Made by a program: the position numbers and the translations under genes | Assembly (NCBI GenBank): GCA_947455805.1 | Contig: CANGSN010000035.1 | Location: 1-13,726 of the forward strand | DNA: 13,726 nucleotides | From: Planctomycetota bacterium | Lineage (GTDB): Bacteria; Planctomycetota; UBA1135; UBA2386 | Direction: 5' to 3' | Part shown: in pieces, positions 8,223-13,170 of the stretch | How the letters are laid out: each line of letters begins with the position of its first letter | How positions within the stretch are numbered: the stretch's first letter is position 1 | Notes under the pieces: generated by a model | Told to the model about the DNA's origin: nothing | Databases searched by the model: none | The model's input: only the letters and a program-made list of their open reading frames with translations

Positions 8223-9262
8223 GCCGCGCCCACGATCCGTCGTCGCCGCTCGCCATCGGCCTCAGCGCCGCCGGCGCCGGTGCCATGTGGTGGTCGCCGA
8301 ACCATGCCGTGTTCACCGCCGGCTTGCTGACATTGCTCGGCGTCGCGCTGATGCGCAGCTGCCGACTCGCCGGCGGCGGCGGCACGCTGCGCGAACTGCA
8401 CGCGCCGCTGCTCGTCTTCGTCGTCGCCCTGCTGCACGGGATCTGGCCGTTCTCCGCGCCCATCGCCCTGGTGGCACTCGGCCTCGTCGGCGCCGCGTTC
8501 CCGGCGCAACTCTGGCTCGAGTCGCTGCGCGGCCGGCTGCCGTCGAACGAGTTCCTGCTGCTGCTGCTCGCCCAGCCCGGCCTCGCACTGGCCGTGCACA
8601 TCCTCGGCCCGCAGACGGTGACGCTGGACGCCGACGCACGGCTGTGGCTGTCGGCGTGGTTCGTGATCGGCGCGATCGTGCAGACCGGTTTGTCGCTGGT
8701 GCGCAGCGAGCCCGAACGCGCGGTCTTCGCCCTCGGCCTGTCGCAGGCGTCGCTGCTGATCGCCGGAGCCATGGTCAGCACGCAGGGCTACGACGCCGAG
8801 TACTCGATGCTGATCGGCGCCGACCTCGGCCTCGCCGGCCTCGTCATGGTGGTGGCCGAACTGCAGCGTCGCTACCCGTTCGACCACCTCGCGCCCGACA
8901 ACGGCCTCGCCGAGAGCGAGCCGACGCTCGCGCGCCTGTTCCTCGTCATCGGCTGGTTCTTCAGCGGCCTGCCCGGCGGCGTGATCTTCTTCGCCGAGGA
9001 CCTCGTCTTCCACGCGCTGGTCGAGCACTCGAACTGGCTGACCGCCGGCATGATCTTCGTCTCGGCGATGAACGGGGTCGGCTTCTACCGGGTGTACCTC
9101 GGCGTGTTCAGCGGCCGCACGCGCCCCGACCTGTCGGCGTCGGGGCAACCGTGCGCGTGGCTGCCGCACCTGCTGCGGCTGATGCTGGTGACGACGCTGG
9201 TGTTCGGCTTCGTGCCGCAGCTGCTGCTGTGGCACGCGCACGGCTCCGGCGGCGGGCACTGA
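8219..9262 (+). CDS. Divergent NuoM/NuoN-like membrane protein, fourth gene of the SulP-dab operon
   Basis: The 347-residue product is almost entirely hydrophobic, with about nine or ten predicted helices. Its C-terminal half resembles the later helices of complex I antiporter-like subunits: R-L-F-L-V-I-G-W-F-F-S-G-L-P-G-G followed by F-A-E-D-L, then a helix ending G-V-G-F-Y-R-V-Y-L-G-V-F. Where NuoM/NuoL carry the proton-channel H-x-x-x-K helix, this protein reads I-G-A-D-L-G-L-A-G-L-V-M, without His or Lys. It may be a structural or regulatory antiporter-like partner rather than a conducting subunit. It starts with GTG overlapping the dabB stop as GTGA. A GGAGG site (8208-8212) sits 6 bases upstream, so it is clearly meant to be made with DabB. 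It could be a second DabB-type subunit; its function is not established here. Confidence 0.78.
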   Translation: MSRAHDPSSPLAIGLSAAGAGAMWWSPNHAVFTAGLLTLLGVALMRSCRLAGGGGTLRELHAPLLVFVVALLHGIWPFSAPIALVALGLVGAAFPAQLWLESLRGRLPSNEFLLLLLAQPGLALAVHILGPQTVTLDADARLWLSAWFVIGAIVQTGLSLVRSEPERAVFALGLSQASLLIAGAMVSTQGYDAEYSMLIGADLGLAGLVMVVAELQRRYPFDHLAPDNGLAESEPTLARLFLVIGWFFSGLPGGVIFFAEDLVFHALVEHSNWLTAGMIFVSAMNGVGFYRVYLGVFSGRTRPDLSASGQPCAWLPHLLRLMLVTTLVFGFVPQLLLWHAHGSGGGH

Positions 9263-9276
9263 CGCCGCAAGCGGCG
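9263..9276 (+). terminator. Weak hairpin after the SulP-dab operon
   Basis: CGCCG-CAAG-CGGCG directly follows the stop at 9262 and can form a 5-bp GC stem with a 4-base loop. No T-run follows, so it is not a classical intrinsic terminator. Its position at the operon end is the main argument. Confidence 0.2.
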
Positions 9277-9300
9277 CCGTCGCGAACCATCGAGCTCCGG

Positions 9301-9306
9301 TAAGTT
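9301..9306 (+). promoter_or_regulatory. TANNNT -10 element (TAAGTT) positioned for a leaderless DUF1801 transcript
   Basis: TAAGTT ends 6 bases before the ATG at 9313, the geometry expected when transcription starts at the A of the start codon. No Shine-Dalgarno sequence is present in this 50-base gap. This is the second such arrangement in the window, which makes a shared leaderless mode more plausible. Confidence 0.42.
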
Positions 9307-9312
9307 GCCGCC

Positions 9313-9774
9313 ATGGCCACGCAGAAGCCGTCGATCGCTCGCAGCCAGCGCACCAGCGCCGCCACGAAGCCGAGCAAGCTGCTCAGCGGTGGCAACCCGC
9401 AGATCGCCGAGGCCGACGGCGACGAGCCGGTGCAAGCCTGGATCGCCGCGATCCCGGACTGGAAGCGCGACGTCGGCCGCCAGCTCGACGAACTCGTCAC
9501 GCGCGCACTGCCGAACGTCGCCAAGGCGGTGCGCTGGAACTCGCCGTTCTACGGCGTCGAGGGCCAGGGCTGGTTCCTCGGCATGCACTGCATCGCGAAG
9601 TACGTGAAGGTCGCGTTCTTCCGCGGCGCCCAGCTGTCGCCGATGCCGCCGGTCGCCTCCAAGCAGAAGGACGTGCGCTACCTGCACGTGCACGAAGGCG
9701 AAGCGATCGACGAGGCGCAGTTCGTGCGTTGGGTGCGCGCGGCGGCGCAGCTGCCGGGCGATTCCTGCTTCTGA
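9313..9774 (+). CDS. DUF1801 domain-containing protein
   Basis: The 153-residue soluble protein has a basic, low-complexity N-terminal tail (about residues 1-35) and then a DUF1801/YdhG-like domain (about 38-145). Family features are P-V-Q-A-W-I-A-A-I-P-D-W, the helix ending A-V-R-W-N-S-P-F-Y-G-V, and the strand Y-V-K-V-A-F-F-R-G-A-Q-L with P-P near 114-116. DUF1801 proteins have an SRPBCC-unrelated YdhG-type fold. Some are annotated as iron chaperone-like (frataxin-fold), but no biochemical role can be assigned from sequence. The gene is probably monocistronic: it is 50 bases after the dab operon and 90 bases before the nuclease gene, with its own TAAGTT hexamer at the start. Confidence 0.82.
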   Translation: MATQKPSIARSQRTSAATKPSKLLSGGNPQIAEADGDEPVQAWIAAIPDWKRDVGRQLDELVTRALPNVAKAVRWNSPFYGVEGQGWFLGMHCIAKYVKVAFFRGAQLSPMPPVASKQKDVRYLHVHEGEAIDEAQFVRWVRAAAQLPGDSCF

Positions 9775-9864
9775 GGGGGCGCGTTCCAACGCACACGCTT
9801 CGCTGCAGAAGATTTTCGGGCACTCTGCGACCGCGCGCGGGCGAGCGGACCCTGATGCGGGCGC

Positions 9865-10887
9865 ATGGACCCGATCCGATCGCACGACCAGCTGTTCCGG
9901 TTCGTCTTCCACGAACCGGAGCAGATGGCAGACCTGCTGCGCGGCTGCTTGCCGCCGGCGCTGGTCGACGCCATCCGTTGGCCGACCCTCCGTCGGCTGC
10001 CGGACACCTTCGTCGACCGCCTGCTCAGCACCCGCGCCGGGGATCTGTTCTTCCACGTCGAGATCGGGGAGGGCGGCGCCCTGCTGCAGGTCCTGCTCGA
10101 ACACAAGTCCAAGGTCGACCGCTGCACCGCGCTGCAGCAGTCCAGCTACACGGTGCGCCTGCTGGAAGGCTGGCAGCAGGACCATGCGCCCGAACGTTCG
10201 CTGCCGCCGGTGCTGACGGTCGTGCTGTACCACGGCGAGAAGCCGTGGGACGAGCCGACCAGCGTGCACGAGCTGGTGGACATCCGCGGCATCGATCCCG
10301 CGGCGCGCGCCGTGCTGGAGCCGGTGCAGCTGCGGCAGCCGTTCTTCCTGATCGACCTGTCCGGCTTCGACGAGGACCGCATCGACGCCGTCTGGCGATC
10401 GGCGATCACCAACCTTGCCCTGCGGTTCGTGCAGCTGCTGCGCAGCCTCGGCTTCGTCGAGGCGATGGCGACGATGCAGCGTTGGCGAACGTTGATCGCC
10501 GCGGTCCGCGCCCACCCGCGCGGACGCGACATCCTCGAAGCGCTATGCTCGTGGTTCTTCGGCCGCAATCCGGCCGACCCCACGGCCTTGCGCACCACCA
10601 TGAACAAGCTGGATCTCGATCAGGAGGAACTGCCCGTGCGCAGCATGCTCGATCTGTTGTTGGAGATGGGGGAAGAACGCGCGATCGCCAAGGGGCGCGA
10701 GAAGTGGGTGCATCAAGGCCAGCGGGTCGGCATGGGCAACCTGCTGCTCGGCCAACTGCAGGCTCGCTTCGGCACCCAGTCGGAGCAGATCGCCGATCGC
10801 ATCCGCGAGGCCGACATCGAAACCCTGCAGCGTTGGAGCCTGCGCCTGCTCACGGCCGCCACGATCGACGACGTTCTCGTCGACTGA
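9865..10887 (+). CDS. Rpn-family PD-(D/E)XK nuclease (YhgA-like/transposase_31) with DUF4351-like C-terminus
   Basis: The 340-residue protein matches the recombination-promoting nuclease family, formerly annotated as a putative transposase. The N-terminal nuclease core (about residues 5-240) shows the PD-(D/E)XK pattern: Asp60 in A-G-D-L-F-F-H-V-E-I, then Glu79 and Lys81 in L-L-E-H-K-S. The P-P-V-L-T-V-V-L-Y-H-G-E-K-P-W strand is typical of Rpn proteins. The C-terminus (about 290-340, L-L-L-G-Q-L-Q-A-R-F-G onward) resembles DUF4351. Inside the gene, AGGAGG at 10622-10627 precedes an in-frame GTG (10636, residue 258) by 8 bases, so a separate C-terminal product is likely. The last 333 bases are repeated directly downstream. 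Rpn proteins are DNA endonucleases, and E. coli members are reported as toxic and linked to phage defence. The ATG at 9865 has no ribosome-binding site; an out-of-frame ATG at 9855 lies just upstream. The catalytic set looks intact. Confidence 0.87.
   Translation: MDPIRSHDQLFRFVFHEPEQMADLLRGCLPPALVDAIRWPTLRRLPDTFVDRLLSTRAGDLFFHVEIGEGGALLQVLLEHKSKVDRCTALQQSSYTVRLLEGWQQDHAPERSLPPVLTVVLYHGEKPWDEPTSVHELVDIRGIDPAARAVLEPVQLRQPFFLIDLSGFDEDRIDAVWRSAITNLALRFVQLLRSLGFVEAMATMQRWRTLIAAVRAHPRGRDILEALCSWFFGRNPADPTALRTTMNKLDLDQEELPVRSMLDLLLEMGEERAIAKGREKWVHQGQRVGMGNLLLGQLQARFGTQSEQIADRIREADIETLQRWSLRLLTAATIDDVLVD
10544..10549 (+). promoter_or_regulatory. Candidate internal -10 element (TATGCT) inside the rpn gene
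   Basis: TATGCT is one of the best -10-like hexamers in the neighbourhood and stands out in this GC-rich coding sequence. It lies 73 bases before the AGGAGG site of the proposed internal small ORF, so it could give that ORF its own transcript. No convincing -35 is seen. The codons also encode normal residues of the nuclease, so chance is possible. Confidence 0.25.
10622..10627 (+). promoter_or_regulatory. Internal Shine-Dalgarno AGGAGG in the rpn gene
   Basis: AGGAGG lies 8 bases before the in-frame GTG at 10636. It is the strongest ribosome-binding site I noticed in the window, stronger than any at the annotated first genes, and it is kept unchanged in the downstream copy. The underlying codons (Gln-Glu-Glu) could arise by chance, but perfect spacing to an in-frame start is notable. 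Confidence 0.5.
10636..10887 (+). CDS. Candidate gene-within-gene small protein (RpnS-like C-terminal product)
   Basis: Starting at the GTG after the internal AGGAGG, this frame encodes 83 residues identical to the C-terminus of the Rpn nuclease, without catalytic residues: M-R-S-M-L-D-L-L-L-E-M-G-E-E-R, then a variable linker, then the DUF4351-like domain. In E. coli, as I recall, short C-terminal Rpn products made from internal starts bind and inhibit the toxic full-length protein. An ATG-initiated form from 10600 (residue 246) is an alternative but lacks a ribosome-binding site. A TATGCT hexamer at 10544 could act as an internal promoter. The ribosome-binding site is seen directly; expression and an antitoxin role are inferred. 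Confidence 0.42.
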   Translation: MRSMLDLLLEMGEERAIAKGREKWVHQGQRVGMGNLLLGQLQARFGTQSEQIADRIREADIETLQRWSLRLLTAATIDDVLVD

Positions 10888-10919
10888 CGCTGCCGCAATC
10901 GGACGCGTTCGCCATCACT

Positions 10920-10925
10920 TACCTT
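10920..10925 (+). promoter_or_regulatory. Candidate -10 element (TACCTT) at the left edge of the duplicated segment
   Basis: TACCTT matches TANNNT and spans the boundary between the unique 36-base spacer after the rpn stop and the duplicated sequence. Its distance to the downstream AGGAGG (about 65 bases) is close to that of TATGCT in the parent copy, so both small ORFs could be transcribed independently. No -35 is seen. Confidence 0.25.
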
Positions 10926-10968
10926 CTTCGGCCGCAATCCGGCCGACCCCACGGCCCTGCGCACCACC

Positions 10969-11244
10969 ATGAACAAGCTGGATTTCGATCAGGAGGAACT
11001 GCCCGTGCGCAGCATGCTCGATCTGTTGTTGGAGATGGGGGAAGAACGCGCGATCGCGAACAGCCGCGCGAAGTGGGAGCGGAACGGCATGGGCAACCTG
11101 CTGCTCGGCCAACTGCAGGCTCGCTTCGGCACCCCGCCGGAGCAGATCGCCGATCGCATCCGCGCCGCCGACACCGAAACACTGCAGCGTTGGAGCCTGC
11201 GCCTGCTGACCGCCGCCACGATCGACGACGTTCTCGCCGACTGA
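10969..11244 (+). CDS. Free-standing Rpn C-terminal domain protein (DUF4351-like), possible antitoxin/immunity paralogue
   Basis: This small ORF lies 81 bases after the rpn stop and encodes a nuclease-less copy of the Rpn C-terminus. From the ATG given here it is 91 residues. The better-supported start is the GTG at 11005 (79 residues), because AGGAGG at 10991-10996 sits 8 bases before it, exactly as in the parent gene. The DUF4351-like part (L-L-L-G-Q-L-Q-A-R-F-G to the end) is well conserved. The linker differs: the parent's K-G-R-E-K-W-V-H-Q-G-Q-R-V-G is N-S-R-A-K-W-E-R-N-G here, four residues shorter. The frame is also open upstream to the parent stop, so it is not a frameshifted fragment. 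It could be a neutral duplication remnant, but an intact frame, intact ribosome-binding site and focused divergence suggest a functional small protein. Confidence 0.62.
   Translation: MNKLDFDQEELPVRSMLDLLLEMGEERAIANSRAKWERNGMGNLLLGQLQARFGTPPEQIADRIRAADTETLQRWSLRLLTAATIDDVLAD
10991..10996 (+). promoter_or_regulatory. Shine-Dalgarno AGGAGG of the duplicated small ORF
   Basis: AGGAGG lies 8 bases before GTG 11005 and is identical to the site in the parent gene. It favours the GTG over the upstream ATG at 10969, which has no ribosome-binding site. Confidence 0.5.
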
Positions 11245-11262
11245 CCACGCAGCAAACCTCGC

Positions 11263-11736
11263 ATGCACACCCGCTCACCGCTCCTCCTCCCACTCCTGCT
11301 GCTCGCCACCAGCTGCACGCAGTGGCACGGCGTCACCCGCGTGACCAGCAGCGTACCGACGTTCGATCCGGCGCGCGTCGAAGCCACCGTGCACCGGCAT
11401 CCCGACTGGGACGCGCTGCAGAGCGATGCCTGGGACGGCGAGTCGTTCGCGTGGGCGCTGCAGCGCGGCGACGCGCGGGCGTTGCTGAGCTACGAGCAAG
11501 GCAAGGTGCTCAAGCTCGAGTCGCTGTGGCCCGGTCGGCAGCCGTCGGCGACGACGCTGAGCACGTCGCTGCGGCTGCAGTCCGACCTGATCCGCCTGCT
11601 GCGCAGCCAGTGCCCCGAGCTGGCACCAGAGTCGGCGTGGGTCACGCGCATGATCGATCTCGACGCCGAGCCGGACGCGCAGAGTCCCGCCGAGAGCTTC
11701 CGCAAGCAGCGCCTGCCGAGCGACGGCGCGCGCTGA
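11263..11736 (+). CDS. Small predicted lipoprotein of unknown function
   Basis: The 157-residue product begins with a signal peptide (Arg at 4, hydrophobic core L-L-L-P-L-L-L-L) and a lipobox-like A-T-S-C ending at Cys18, so it is predicted to be lipid-anchored at the cell envelope. The mature part is hydrophilic, with a mixed W/D-rich stretch (H-R-H-P-D-W-D-A-L-Q-S-D-A-W-D-G) and a Leu-rich helix near 101-118. I do not recognise the family. It starts only 18 bases after the stand-alone Rpn C-terminal ORF and lacks a visible ribosome-binding site, so it may be co-transcribed with that ORF. It is convergent with the next gene, 24 bases away. Confidence 0.68.
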   Translation: MHTRSPLLLPLLLLATSCTQWHGVTRVTSSVPTFDPARVEATVHRHPDWDALQSDAWDGESFAWALQRGDARALLSYEQGKVLKLESLWPGRQPSATTLSTSLRLQSDLIRLLRSQCPELAPESAWVTRMIDLDAEPDAQSPAESFRKQRLPSDGAR

Positions 11737-11753
11737 TCGCGCCGCGGGCCGTC
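11722..11753. terminator. Possible bidirectional hairpin between convergent genes
   Basis: GACGGC (11722-11727) can pair with GCCGTC (11748-11753), and inner GCGCG (11728-11732) with CGCGC (11738-11742), around a CTGAT loop with a 5-base bulge. It overlaps the end of the + strand lipoprotein gene and precedes the stop of the minus-strand gene. No T-run follows on either strand, so intrinsic termination is uncertain. Confidence 0.3.
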
Positions 11754-11760
11754 GCTCCGT

Positions 11761-12075
11761 TCACCGCGACGTGTTGGTGGCGAACGGGTCGTACCAGTTG
11801 CGGCACGGATCGCAGGCGTCGCCGGTCAGAGCCTGCACGTCGCTGATGACGCCCGTCACCAGCCCCACCACCGCACCAGCCGCTGCGAACGCGCCGTAGA
11901 AGATCAGCAGCGCCCGCCCGTCGTCGCAACCGCAGCCGCCGAAGGGGCCCGTTCGCCCCATCACCACCACCGGCCCCACGATCGCGCCGGCGACCGGCTT
12001 CACCACCGTGCAGCTGCTCGTCGACAGGGCCAGGGCGCAAGCAGCGACCACGACGCAGCGACGAAGGGCGGGCAT
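11761..12075 (-). CDS. Small Cys-containing predicted lipoprotein with one membrane helix
   Basis: The 104-residue product starts at the ATG complementary to 12075-12073. It has a basic N-terminus (M-P-A-L-R-R), a hydrophobic core and a lipobox-like S-T-S-S-C ending at Cys22. A Gly/Val-rich hydrophobic stretch follows (about 27-40), then G-G-C-G-C-D-D (45-52), a likely transmembrane helix (about 55-80), and a C-terminal segment with A-C-D-P-C (87-91). The frame continues far upstream on this strand, but that extension runs antisense to other genes and is rejected. The Cys pairs might bind metal or form disulfides. I do not recognise the family. The gene is downstream of, and on the same strand as, the DUF2256-DUF3253 gene (74-base gap). 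Confidence 0.6.
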   Translation of the reverse strand: MPALRRCVVVAACALALSTSSCTVVKPVAGAIVGPVVVMGRTGPFGGCGCDDGRALLIFYGAFAAAGAVVGLVTGVISDVQALTGDACDPCRNWYDPFATNTSR

Positions 12076-12149
12076 CCCACAGAAGCGCGGAAGGCCTGGC
12101 GCCCGTGCTGCAACATGGGCGGCCGAGCGAACGACCGGTGCCATCCCGC

Positions 12150-12515
12150 CTACCGCCGCCGCACCCGGATTGGCCCCCTCGCCGTCGACGGATCGACCAC
12201 GCGCCCGCCCTGCGTGATCACCGCGACGCCGGCGGCGACCAGCCGCCGCGCCGCTTGCCGCGCCGGCTCCATCAGCGGTTGCCAGTCCGCGGCGACCGCG
12301 CGCGCGGCTTCCGACGGGCAGATCGTCGCCCCCGATGCCCGCGCCGAGAGCAACTGCACGATCGCCTGCTCGAGCGCATGGTCGATCGCACCGAGCCCGC
12401 GCCGACAGCCGTCGCTGCAGTAGCGAACCTGGTCCCAGTCGCGCGCCCAGCGCTTGCGCCAGGCGATCGCGCGGCCGCAGGTCGCACAGGTCTTGTCGGG
12501 GGGAACGTTCGCCAT
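12150..12515 (-). CDS. DUF2256-DUF3253 domain protein (small zinc-finger-like)
   Basis: The 121-residue cytoplasmic protein joins two domains. Residues 7-40 form a DUF2256-type zinc-ribbon-like motif with Cys10/Cys13 and Cys33/Cys37 around W-R-K-R-W-A-R-D-W-D-Q-V-R-Y-C-S. Residues 42-115 match DUF3253, a small winged-helix-like domain (I-C-P-S-E-A-A-R-A-V, then M-E-P-A-R-Q-A-A-R-R-L, then V-I-T-Q-G-G-R-V-V-D). This fusion recurs in bacteria, but its function is unknown to me. The Zn motif plus winged helix suggests nucleic-acid or protein binding. The ATG at 12515 was chosen over the upstream frame extension because the zinc motif begins nine residues later. The gene is divergent from the ECF sigma gene across a 124-base region. 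Confidence 0.84.
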   Translation of the reverse strand: MANVPPDKTCATCGRAIAWRKRWARDWDQVRYCSDGCRRGLGAIDHALEQAIVQLLSARASGATICPSEAARAVAADWQPLMEPARQAARRLVAAGVAVITQGGRVVDPSTARGPIRVRRR

Positions 12516-12639
12516 CGAAGTTCGCCGCGCGTTCGGTCGGCGACGCACGCCGGATGCGACGCCGCCACCCACCCGCAGAAATCGTGGGCGCGAGCAATCC
12601 GGAATCGCCGACCGGCGTCTTCATCGGCACGATCGATCC
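12516..12639. promoter_or_regulatory. Divergent intergenic region before the ECF sigma gene
   Basis: This 124-base stretch must hold the promoters for both the DUF2256-DUF3253 gene and the ECF operon. No clear -10/-35 pair is visible. GATCGATC (12631-12638) just before the ATG is a short palindrome. GGAAT (12601) and CGTC (12616) resemble halves of an ECF-type autoregulated promoter but are only 10 bases apart, too close for that class. Confidence 0.35.
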
Positions 12640-13170
12640 ATGACCGCCGAGGACAGCCCGCTCGCCGACCTCTTCCAGGCCCATCGCCAAGGGCTTGCGG
12701 GAGCGGTGCGTTCGGTGCTCGGTCCGACGGCCGACGTGCCCGAAGTGCTGCAGACCGCCTTCCTGAAGTGCTGGTCGAAGTGGCAGGACGGCACGCGGCC
12801 GCAGGACCCGGTGGCGTGGATCTTCGTCATCACCTGGAACGCAGCGGTCGACGCGCGGCGGCAACGCACGCGGCGACCGGCGCACGAACCCCTCGACGAA
12901 GGCAACCACGTGGCCACCGACACTCCCACCTCGCCGACGCACGCGCTCGAACAGCGCGAAGCGGTCGCACTGGCGCAAGCCGCGATCGCGCGGCTCGGCG
13001 ATCCCGAGCAGCAGGTGTTCCTGCTGCGCACCGCCGGCGAACGTTCGTTCGAGGCGATCGCCGCCGAGCTGGCGATCCCCGTCGGCACCGCGAAGACGCG
13101 CATGCGCAGCGCGCTGCAAAAGCTGCGCACCACCCTCGGCGCCAACCAGACGACGGAGAGCCCCCGATGA
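12640..13170 (+). CDS. ECF-type RNA polymerase sigma factor
   Basis: The 176-residue protein has the two-domain layout of extracytoplasmic-function sigma factors. Region 2 (about residues 8-75) includes D-V-P-E-V-L-Q-T-A-F-L-K-C-W and W-I-F-V-I-T-W-N-A-A-V-D-A-R-R, the core-binding and -10 recognition helices. Region 4 (about 110-165) includes L-G-D-P-E-Q-Q-V-F-L-L-R, then the helix-turn-helix S-F-E-A-I-A-A-E-L-A-I-P-V-G-T-A-K-T-R-M-, for -35 recognition. A Pro/Thr-rich linker joins them. The stop overlaps the start of the next gene (ATGA), whose product is probably its membrane-bound regulator. The ATG at 12640 lacks a ribosome-binding site. The frame stays open upstream but there shadows the divergent gene. 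Confidence 0.92.
   Translation: MTAEDSPLADLFQAHRQGLAGAVRSVLGPTADVPEVLQTAFLKCWSKWQDGTRPQDPVAWIFVITWNAAVDARRQRTRRPAHEPLDEGNHVATDTPTSPTHALEQREAVALAQAAIARLGDPEQQVFLLRTAGERSFEAIAAELAIPVGTAKTRMRSALQKLRTTLGANQTTESPR

Larger units (their letters stand above)
10555..10887 (+). repeat. Direct repeat, copy 1: 3' end of rpn
   Basis: This segment is repeated at 10924-11244 in the same orientation and reading frame (offset 369 at the left, 357 at the right). By hand alignment the copies differ by about 21 substitutions and one 12-base length difference. Ten substitutions and the indel fall in one short patch (10687-10728 here, residues 275-288). The first 130 bases differ at only two positions. Confidence 0.95.
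10924..11244 (+). repeat. Direct repeat, copy 2: stand-alone copy of the rpn 3' end
   Basis: This is the downstream partner of the repeat at 10555-10887. It begins at TTCTTCGGCCGC and ends at the homologous stop codon. The 36 bases between the parent stop and this copy (10888-10923) show no clear homology to the sequence preceding copy 1, so the left duplication boundary is sharp. I saw no flanking inverted repeats or target-site duplication. Confidence 0.95.

Noticed and set aside
9855..9857. Alternative ATG for the Rpn nuclease
   Set aside because: It is not in frame with the nuclease. ATG 9865 begins the recognisable M-D-P-I-R-S-H-D family N-terminus.
9865..11244. Rpn gene and its 3' copy as an insertion sequence or transposon
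   Set aside because: The family was once labelled a transposase, but I see no terminal inverted repeats or target-site duplications, and the repeat covers only the 3' end of the gene.
10888..11244. Copy 2 as a simple pseudogene fragment
   Set aside because: Not excluded, but disfavoured: the frame is intact, the AGGAGG-GTG start is unchanged, the length difference is a multiple of three, and changes cluster in one linker.
12601..12619. GGAAT...CGTC as an autoregulated ECF promoter
   Set aside because: The spacing is about 10 bases, whereas ECF -35/-10 elements are normally about 16 bases apart.
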